Part shown: piece by piece, positions 31,917 to 37,990 of the stretch | How the letters are laid out: each line of letters begins with the position of its first letter | How positions within the stretch are numbered: the first letter of the stretch is position 1 | Source of the DNA: Gemmatimonadota bacterium | GTDB lineage: Bacteria > Gemmatimonadota > Gemmatimonadetes > Gemmatimonadales > GWC2-71-9 | NCBI GenBank assembly: GCA_003251175.1 | Contig: QKHC01000037.1 | Coordinates: 1 to 40,927 of the forward strand | DNA: 40,927 nucleotides | Reading direction: 5' to 3' | The notes under the pieces: model-generated | What the model was told of the DNA's origin: nothing | The model's input: only the letters and a program-made list of their open reading frames with translations | The model's database searches: none | Position numbers and translations under genes: made by a program

Positions 31917-34900
31917 ATGGTTCGCACCACGCTGGGCATGCTGGTCCTGCTGGCGATCCCCACCTGTTTGCAGGGCCAAGACACGTTGCCGCCGTCGCAG
32001 GGGGGACGGATCCGCTCCCTGGGTCTCCCCGCCGTGCGCAAACCGTATTTCGGCTTGAGTCTCGGGCTCAACAACTTCCGGCAGGGCGACCTCACTGCTC
32101 ACGCGCGTCTCGGGACGTACCGGGACATCACGCTTCCCACGACCGGCCTGCTCGGCGTCGCCGCTGAGGGCTATCTCGGCGCCGAGGGCGGTGCCAGCGG
32201 CCTCGACGGCGGGGCCCGCGCGCTGCTGGTGAGCAACCTGCTGCGGATCGGGACAGGGCTCGACTACAACGTGCACCATTCGCGTCTCGGGTTTCTGTTG
32301 ACCGTTGACTTCCCGATGCGGCGCGGCGGCGTGCTCGGCCGTGGCAGCAAGTTGCGGCTGGATGTTGTCGCCGCCCGTGATATCGCGGGCCAGCTGACCG
32401 TCCAGTTTCCCATTCGGCAGCCGAACAGCGGCACCACCCGCCCGGCCCGCGACTTCGTCTCCCTCGACGCCGGTCGCTTCACGCCCCTGCCGTTCCGCGT
32501 CGATGACCCCGCCCTCGATAGCGCGACGGCAGAGCTTCGAGAGCGGGCGCTGTGGGTCGGACGGCTGACGACGCCGTCCCTCGGCCGCCTGAGTGGCGAT
32601 GCCGAGCGCGCCGTCGACGACGTGACCCGATCGCTGCGCGAGAGACTCGACGGACGCACGGTCGAGGACGAGATCCGAGAGTATCACGCCGTGCTGCAGC
32701 GCACCTTCGCGCTCGCGGCGGGTGACTCCCTCGCCGGAGCGGTGACCACCTGTTGGGCGCGCGGATTCCTGCTGTACGACGTCCTGTTTCCTTACAACCG
32801 GCTCCTGGGACAGAAGAAGGAGAGCGACACCATCGGGGAGTACGCGGCGCATGCCCGCGGCGTGTTCGTGCGCTGGCTGGTGACGGAATCGAATCTGCCG
32901 ATCGAGCGACACCCCGCCGTGATCGACGCTTTCCAGCGCGTGCTCGAGATCGTGGAAGCCGTGCGTGCCGATGGGCGGCAGCGGTGGGGCGACTCGCGTT
33001 TCGGGTGGCTGCCCCTCCAGCTCGCGCTCCGGCCGGAGGACTACGACGAGCAGACGGAGCTCGACTCGTTGATCAGTCAGGCTGTGGGGCAGCGCATCAT
33101 GCACGGGAACCGGGTGCGATACGTCCACAACCAGCGGTTCCAGCAGGAGCTCCGCACCTCGATCGCGCTGGCGCGTGATTATCACGTGCTGTGGATCCAT
33201 GATTTCGCGGGTCTCAACGAGCACGGTGAGCCAGACCGACTGTCGCTCTACACGGTTGCCCAGGCCTACCTGGCGGCGCTGCGCGACGCGGCGTTGCGCT
33301 ACGATTCCACCGGCCAGGTGCCGGCCTTCATGCTGTTTATCGACCAGCACTACTTCGAGAAGAACCGCAGCCGGCAGCTGCTGGCATTCCTGTCGGATCC
33401 CCTCGGCCGATCCTTGGATCTGCCGGCTCCGTTCGATTCGCTCGCGGGCGTGGTGCTCGCCGCGCAGCGCGATTTGAGCGCCGCCGTGGACGCGTCACGG
33501 CTGCTGACGGCGGAGCGGGCGCAATACGGCGAATCCTGGCTGCGGGCCCTGATGAAAGTGCACGTCAGCGTCACCAACCCCGCCGATCCGTCCTTCCGCA
33601 GCCGCTGGGTGCTACCCCTGATCGGTCTTCCCGACGATGCCATGCGGGATCACCGCAAGCTCGTCGTCTGGGACGTCACCGAAGCCGACCCCTACCGCGG
33701 CTGGGCGATGTACGCCGGCGCAGGTGTGGGGGAGCACTACGTCGGGCCATCGTGGGAGGACCGGGCTGTGGTGCTGCAGGGCCCTGCCGCACTGAGCGTG
33801 CGCCAGGACATCCGGGCACTGCTCGAGAGCCAGGGCATCTCGGGCAACGAAGTGCCGCACGTGCTGCGTGAGCAACCGCTCCCTCGCCACTATGCCGAGC
33901 GGATCAGACAGTACATCGACAGTATGGACCAATGGGGCGGCGTCGCCACCCGAGCAGTCCAGTTGCACAACGGCACGGGGTACGCCTGGAAGAACATCGA
34001 CATCGCCAAGGTGACGCTGTTCAGCCTCACCTCCCCCGGCGCGGTCATCAAGGTCCCCGACTCGCTGTGGCTGTCGGAGTTTCTCGCGTCACTTCTCGCT
34101 GGCGCCGCATTGCGCGGCACGCGCGTGGTGCTCATCGCACCGTCCCGCGCGTCGGCCCCATCCGCGGGAGCCCCGCAGCTGGCGGTCCTCCACGCCGTGC
34201 TGTCACGGGTGTTGGCCATGCGGTACGCACTGAGCCAGCCGATCGAACAGGCTGGCGGCGCCTATCGCCTGGCGCTCTACGATTCAGACACGCCGGTGGA
34301 CGACATCGGAGCCCGCATTGCCATTCTCCGTGGTCATCTCGCGGACACCCCGTTTCTGCGCGAGTTGTACGGCCTGCACCCGAGCACGATCGCCGTCCTG
34401 GCCCATCCCCCCGTCTGCAACGCGGACTCCATGCCGGAGCCCCCGCCCGTCACGCCAGCGAACGTGGTGCGGCCCAAGCTGCACTTCAAGGGATTCCTGT
34501 ACGTGTCGCAGGAACCCTGGAAGAGACTCATCGGCGGGGCCCCGCTGGCCGTCGGCCTCACGGCCTATCTCGAGCAGCGCGCGAGTCAGATCTGCGGCGG
34601 CGGCATCGTAGACGAAGAACAGATGGCGGAAGCGATGATGCTGGCGGGGGCGCAGGCGATCAACCCCGTACTCGACTCCGTGCCCCCCGAGATGCGTGAC
34701 CACTGGGCGTTCTATCTGATGGTCGGCAGTGCCAACGAGGACAACCGCAGCCTGCTCATGGACGGGGAGGCTGCGGTGCTCGTGTCGCGCTGGACCAGCC
34801 TGCTTGCCATGCCCGATTTTCTGCTCCTCGCCGGCATCTCGACCTGGATCGATGAGCAGGCGGAGCTCGACAGGCTGCTGCCCCCGCCGGGAGGGCCGAA

Positions 34901-34937
34901 GCGCTGGCTCGGTCGGATGATCCGCTACGGACTGTGA
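31917..34937 (+). CDS. Large exported phospholipase-D-like protein with N-terminal barrel-like region
   Basis: 1006-residue protein from the ATG at 31917, chosen because it opens a signal peptide (MVRTTLGMLVLLAIPTCLQG); an in-frame ATG at 31875 is possible. Residues 40-165 alternate short strands and glycine turns like an outer-membrane barrel or surface beta domain. A helical region follows. H579, K581 and D586 (HRKLVVWD) form a canonical HKD motif, followed by GVGEHYVGPSWEDRAVVLQGP as in phospholipase D. A second site 277 residues later, HFKGFLYVS (H856, K858), lacks the Asp. Two spaced HKD-like sites fit the PLD superfamily, with the second degenerate. It is transcribed away from the benzoyl-CoA operon and shares its operator region. 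Substrate and exact location are unknown. Confidence 0.72.
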   Translation: MVRTTLGMLVLLAIPTCLQGQDTLPPSQGGRIRSLGLPAVRKPYFGLSLGLNNFRQGDLTAHARLGTYRDITLPTTGLLGVAAEGYLGAEGGASGLDGGARALLVSNLLRIGTGLDYNVHHSRLGFLLTVDFPMRRGGVLGRGSKLRLDVVAARDIAGQLTVQFPIRQPNSGTTRPARDFVSLDAGRFTPLPFRVDDPALDSATAELRERALWVGRLTTPSLGRLSGDAERAVDDVTRSLRERLDGRTVEDEIREYHAVLQRTFALAAGDSLAGAVTTCWARGFLLYDVLFPYNRLLGQKKESDTIGEYAAHARGVFVRWLVTESNLPIERHPAVIDAFQRVLEIVEAVRADGRQRWGDSRFGWLPLQLALRPEDYDEQTELDSLISQAVGQRIMHGNRVRYVHNQRFQQELRTSIALARDYHVLWIHDFAGLNEHGEPDRLSLYTVAQAYLAALRDAALRYDSTGQVPAFMLFIDQHYFEKNRSRQLLAFLSDPLGRSLDLPAPFDSLAGVVLAAQRDLSAAVDASRLLTAERAQYGESWLRALMKVHVSVTNPADPSFRSRWVLPLIGLPDDAMRDHRKLVVWDVTEADPYRGWAMYAGAGVGEHYVGPSWEDRAVVLQGPAALSVRQDIRALLESQGISGNEVPHVLREQPLPRHYAERIRQYIDSMDQWGGVATRAVQLHNGTGYAWKNIDIAKVTLFSLTSPGAVIKVPDSLWLSEFLASLLAGAALRGTRVVLIAPSRASAPSAGAPQLAVLHAVLSRVLAMRYALSQPIEQAGGAYRLALYDSDTPVDDIGARIAILRGHLADTPFLRELYGLHPSTIAVLAHPPVCNADSMPEPPPVTPANVVRPKLHFKGFLYVSQEPWKRLIGGAPLAVGLTAYLEQRASQICGGGIVDEEQMAEAMMLAGAQAINPVLDSVPPEMRDHWAFYLMVGSANEDNRSLLMDGEAAVLVSRWTSLLAMPDFLLLAGISTWIDEQAELDRLLPPPGGPKRWLGRMIRYGL

Positions 34938-35068
34938 GCGGGCTGGCGTCTTGGTGGGAGGGCTCAGCGGCGAGGGTACGACACGGGTGCGACACCCCGA
35001 CGGCGGGCAGATCGGCGACGAGGCCTGCACGTCGCCCTCGCGGCGATCGGTGCTGCGCTACCCTGGTG

Positions 35069-35251
35069 TCACGCCGCGAGGGAAACGGTCGGGCGGCGCC
35101 GCGACAGGACGCGCAGTTCGCGCGCGACGCGCCGCTGCTCGGCCGGCGACCCGCCGCTCAGCACGGCCCAGCGGCTGACGTCGAGCGGAACCACACGCAT
35201 GTCCTCCGCCAGGCCGCTCGGGTAATCCTGAAGCACAGTGACGATCACCAT
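35069..35251 (-). CDS. Small 60-residue protein of unknown function
   Basis: The ATG at 35251 is preceded by a perfect AAGGAGG eight bases upstream, which supports a real gene despite its size. The product starts MVIVTVLQDYPSGLAEDM, continues with beta-like VVPLDVSRWAVLSGG and ends in an Arg-rich helix (RRVARELRVLSRRR). No cysteines, membrane segment or signal peptide are seen. A candidate promoter and repeats lie in the 137 nt upstream. I do not recognise a family; a small regulator or nucleic-acid-binding protein is possible. Confidence 0.6.
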   Translation of the reverse strand: MVIVTVLQDYPSGLAEDMRVVPLDVSRWAVLSGGSPAEQRRVARELRVLSRRRPTVSLAA

Positions 35252-35295
35252 GTGTTGGTCCTCCTTGCGGGTTCGTGTCTCGCCCTCCTGTACCT

Positions 35296-35323
35296 GCCAT
35301 ACACTACCCACCAGACCCGTCAA
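35296..35323 (-). promoter_or_regulatory. Candidate promoter of the 60-residue gene
   Basis: Reverse strand: TTGACG (35318-35323), a 16-nt spacer and TATGGC (35296-35301). The -35 is good and the -10 weak. The predicted start is about 40 nt before the ATG at 35251. Confidence 0.4.
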
Positions 35324-35350
35324 TCCCGTCACGGGTGTGTCACGGGTCTG
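35312..35350. repeat. Inverted repeat with nested direct repeats upstream of the small gene
   Basis: CAGACCCGT (35312-35320) and ACGGGTCTG (35342-35350) are perfect inverted arms. Inside lies CCCGTCACGGG, and GTCACGGGT occurs twice, 11 nt apart. The structure overlaps the candidate -35 element, so it could be an operator. It has no T-run, so it is not a typical intrinsic terminator of the gene ending at 35389. Confidence 0.5.
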
Positions 35351-35388
35351 CCACAGGCGAGTTGACGGGGGCGGTGCAGCGCGGGCGG

Positions 35389-35724
35389 TCAGGCGTCCGA
35401 GTCTGCGACCCGGTCCAACGTGAAGCGCAGCCTCAGGATAGCGGCGTCGAACCGGCGACGGTCCTCGTCGCCCAGGCGTCCGGGATCGACGCTGAACAGC
35501 AAGTCGATCACCGTGCGGAGTTGTTGCGCTATGGGGAGCGCAAAGCGGCGTTCCAGGCCGGCGCGGCGCTGCTCACGCCGGCGGTCTGGGGGAATCCGGC
35601 GCTCGCTCGCTCCGGGCAGGGCACCGACCGCTCGGGAGCGGCGTTCGGGACCGGTGCGGCGCTCGCGGCCGCCACGGCGATCTTCGCTGCGACGACGGTC
35701 GTCGTCTGCTGGGGAGCTGACCAT
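35389..35724 (-). CDS. Arg-rich small protein with RRxxxRR repeats
   Basis: 111-residue protein; the ATG at 35724 is preferred over a TTG at 35730. The first 60 residues are strongly charged with repeated Arg pairs (DRRRSEDRRGGRERR, GPERR, SERRIPPDRRREQRR, LERR), a low-complexity pattern found before helical or PilZ-type domains in many bacterial proteins. Residues 62-105 form an amphipathic helical part (ALPIAQQLRTVIDLLFSVD, FDAAILRLRFTLDRV). No known catalytic or binding motif is seen. It could bind nucleic acid, nucleotides or a partner protein. Function unknown; the steady codon use supports a real gene. Confidence 0.6.
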   Translation of the reverse strand: MVSSPADDDRRRSEDRRGGRERRTGPERRSRAVGALPGASERRIPPDRRREQRRAGLERRFALPIAQQLRTVIDLLFSVDPGRLGDEDRRRFDAAILRLRFTLDRVADSDA

Positions 35725-35973
35725 GCTCAAATCTGCGCCGTTTCCGCGCGTTCGGCGAGGGTGTCATCGGGCTTCCCCCCGCCACCAGCCGGGACACGGT
35801 GTGCGGCGCAGCCCGACCGATGTGCGCTGCGGCTCCGATCACCGTTCGTCGTCCGCGGCACGGAAAGCCCCGTCGCTGCGTAGTTGCGCGTCACAACGAC
35901 AATCGTGGCGACCGTGTTCCGCGCTGCGCGAGCATCCCGCGGGGTGGCGGGCGCCGCGCCCTGGAGGTTAGGA

Positions 35974-35979
35974 TAGAAT
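35974..35979 (+). promoter_or_regulatory. Possible -10 element (TAGAAT) for a leaderless glgE transcript
   Basis: TAGAAT lies 10 nt before the glgE ATG at 35990, in a small AT-rich island within GC-rich sequence, and no ribosome site stands at normal distance. The transcript would begin at about the start codon. No good -35 is seen. Confidence 0.35.
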
Positions 35980-35989
35980 TATCACCACG

Positions 35990-37990
35990 ATGCCGAAACA
36001 TTCTTCCGCCCGCGCGCGCCCTCGCGCGGCACGAGCCGGCGCGCGAGCGCCCCGTATCGTCATCGACCGCGTGGGTCCCAGCGTCGATGGCGGCCGATAT
36101 CCCATCAAGCGCGTCGTCGGCGACACCCTGGTGGTGGAGGCCATTGCCTACCGCGACGGACACGATCTCCTCACCGGCCGCGTGCGCTACCGCGGCCCGG
36201 GCGATCGCGGCTGGCGCACGGCACCGCTCCGCTACGAGATCGATTTCGACCGGCTGCGGGGTGCGTTCACCCTCGACCGCGTCGGCTCATGGCGGTTCAC
36301 CGTCGAAGTGTGGACCGACCGGTTCGCGTCCTGGCGCGCCGATCTCGGGAAGCGAGCCGGCGCGGGTCAGGACGTGGCAGCGGAGCTCCGCGAGGGCGGG
36401 GAGCTGATCCTCAACGCGGCGCGGCGCGCGCGCGGTCGGCCGGCCGCGGTGCTGCGCGCGAGCGCGCGACAGCTGGAGGTGCTGCCGCGCAGCGAGGCGG
36501 TGACCGCCGCCTTGGACGATGAACTCGCGGCGCTGGTGTGGGAGCATCTTGCCCCGGGCGATCTCACCTCGCATCCCACGGAGTACGGCGTGACGGTGGA
36601 TCGGGTCCGGGCGGGGTTCGCGGCCTGGTACGAGATGTTCCCGCGCTCGCAGGGCACGAGCCCGGGGCGCCACGCAACGTTTGCCGATGCGGCGCGGCGC
36701 CTGCCCGCCCTCGCCGCGCTGGGGTTCGACGTCGTGTATCTGCCGCCCATCCATCCGGTCGGGCGCACCAACCGCAAGGGGCCCAACAATACGCTCGCGG
36801 CGGGTCCCCGAGACCCCGGGAGCCCCTGGGCGATCGGGAATGAGCACGGCGGGCATACGGCCGTCGAGCCGGCGCTCGGCACGCTGGCGGACTTTCGCCG
36901 CTTCGTCGCAGCCGCCGAGGAGGCGGGACTCGAGGTGGCCCTCGACTATGCGCTGCAGTGCTCCCCGGACCACCCGTGGGTGCGCGAGCACCCCGATTGG
37001 TTCTTCGTTCGCCCCGATGGCTCGATCCGGTACGCGGAGAACCCCCCGAAGAAGTACGAGGACATCTACCCGCTCAATTTCTGGTGCGATGACCATCCCG
37101 CGCTGTGGGAGGCGTGTCGGGACATCTTCCTGTTCTGGATCGAGCAGGGGGTCCGGACCTTCCGCGTGGACAACCCCCACACCAAGCCGTTCGCTTTCTG
37201 GGAATGGACGATCGGGGAGATCAGGCGGGATCACCCGGACGTCGTCTTCCTGTCGGAGGCGTTCACGCGCCCGGCCCGCATGCGGGGTCTGGCGAAGCTC
37301 GGCTTCACGCAGTCCTACAGCTACTTCACCTGGCGCAACACAGCGGCGGAGCTGCGCGAGTATTTCACCGAGATCACGACCACCGCGATGGTCGAGTATT
37401 TCCGGCCGAACCTGTTCGCCAACACCCCGGACATTCTGCACGAATACCTGCAGCGCGGTGGCCGCGCGGCGTTCCGCGTGCGGCTCATTCTGGCGGGTAC
37501 CCTGTCGCCGCTCTACGGTATCTACTCGGGGTTCGAGTTGTGCGAAAACGAGCCGGTGCGTCCCGGATCGGAGGAGTACCTCCACTCCGAGAAGTACGAG
37601 ATCCGCGTGCGGGACTGGAACGCCCCCGGCAATCTCAACGCTGACATCGCCCGACTGAACCGCATCCGCCGGGAGAATCCGGCGCTGCGCCGCTTCGGGA
37701 ATCTGCGATTTCTGGACTCGGAGGACGACAGTATCCTCTTTTATCACAAGCTCGCACCCGACAACGATCTGCTCATTGTCGTCAACCTCGACCCACACCG
37801 CCCGCGCGAGACGATGGTGCATGTGCCGGTGGGGGACCTGGGGCTCGGCAGCGATGAGCCCGTGGAGTTGGAGGACCTCCTCACCGGCGCGCGCTACGTC
37901 TGGCGGGGCGGGCGCAACTACGTACGTCTCGATCCCCAGCGGGAGGTGGCGCACGTGCTGCGCATGGTCGGGTCACGAGCCACGACATGA
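35990..37990 (+). CDS. glgE: Alpha-1,4-glucan:maltose-1-phosphate maltosyltransferase
   Basis: 666-residue GH13 enzyme that transfers maltosyl units from maltose-1-phosphate to alpha-glucan. An Arg/Ala-rich N-terminus of about 22 residues precedes the N-terminal beta domain (VVEAIAYRDGHD, GSWRFTVEVWTDRFASW). The barrel contains WYEMFPRSQG, DVVYLPPIHPVG, the nucleophile Asp394 in FRVDNPHTKPFAFWEW, the acid/base Glu423 in FLSEAFTRP and Asp481 in FANTPDILHEY. These are the landmarks of GlgE, including the NPHTKP segment that separates it from ordinary amylases. It overlaps the next gene by ATGA, which encodes the enzymes that supply its substrate. The product is a glycogen-like cytoplasmic glucan. 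Confidence 0.95.
   Translation: MPKHSSARARPRAARAGARAPRIVIDRVGPSVDGGRYPIKRVVGDTLVVEAIAYRDGHDLLTGRVRYRGPGDRGWRTAPLRYEIDFDRLRGAFTLDRVGSWRFTVEVWTDRFASWRADLGKRAGAGQDVAAELREGGELILNAARRARGRPAAVLRASARQLEVLPRSEAVTAALDDELAALVWEHLAPGDLTSHPTEYGVTVDRVRAGFAAWYEMFPRSQGTSPGRHATFADAARRLPALAALGFDVVYLPPIHPVGRTNRKGPNNTLAAGPRDPGSPWAIGNEHGGHTAVEPALGTLADFRRFVAAAEEAGLEVALDYALQCSPDHPWVREHPDWFFVRPDGSIRYAENPPKKYEDIYPLNFWCDDHPALWEACRDIFLFWIEQGVRTFRVDNPHTKPFAFWEWTIGEIRRDHPDVVFLSEAFTRPARMRGLAKLGFTQSYSYFTWRNTAAELREYFTEITTTAMVEYFRPNLFANTPDILHEYLQRGGRAAFRVRLILAGTLSPLYGIYSGFELCENEPVRPGSEEYLHSEKYEIRVRDWNAPGNLNADIARLNRIRRENPALRRFGNLRFLDSEDDSILFYHKLAPDNDLLIVVNLDPHRPRETMVHVPVGDLGLGSDEPVELEDLLTGARYVWRGGRNYVRLDPQREVAHVLRMVGSRATT

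Noticed and set aside
31902-33350. 482-codon reverse frame
   Set aside because: Antisense to the PLD-like gene; composition is low in hydrophobic core residues and there is no ribosome site.
36287-37954. 555-codon reverse frame
   Set aside because: Antisense to glgE, whose catalytic residues are intact.
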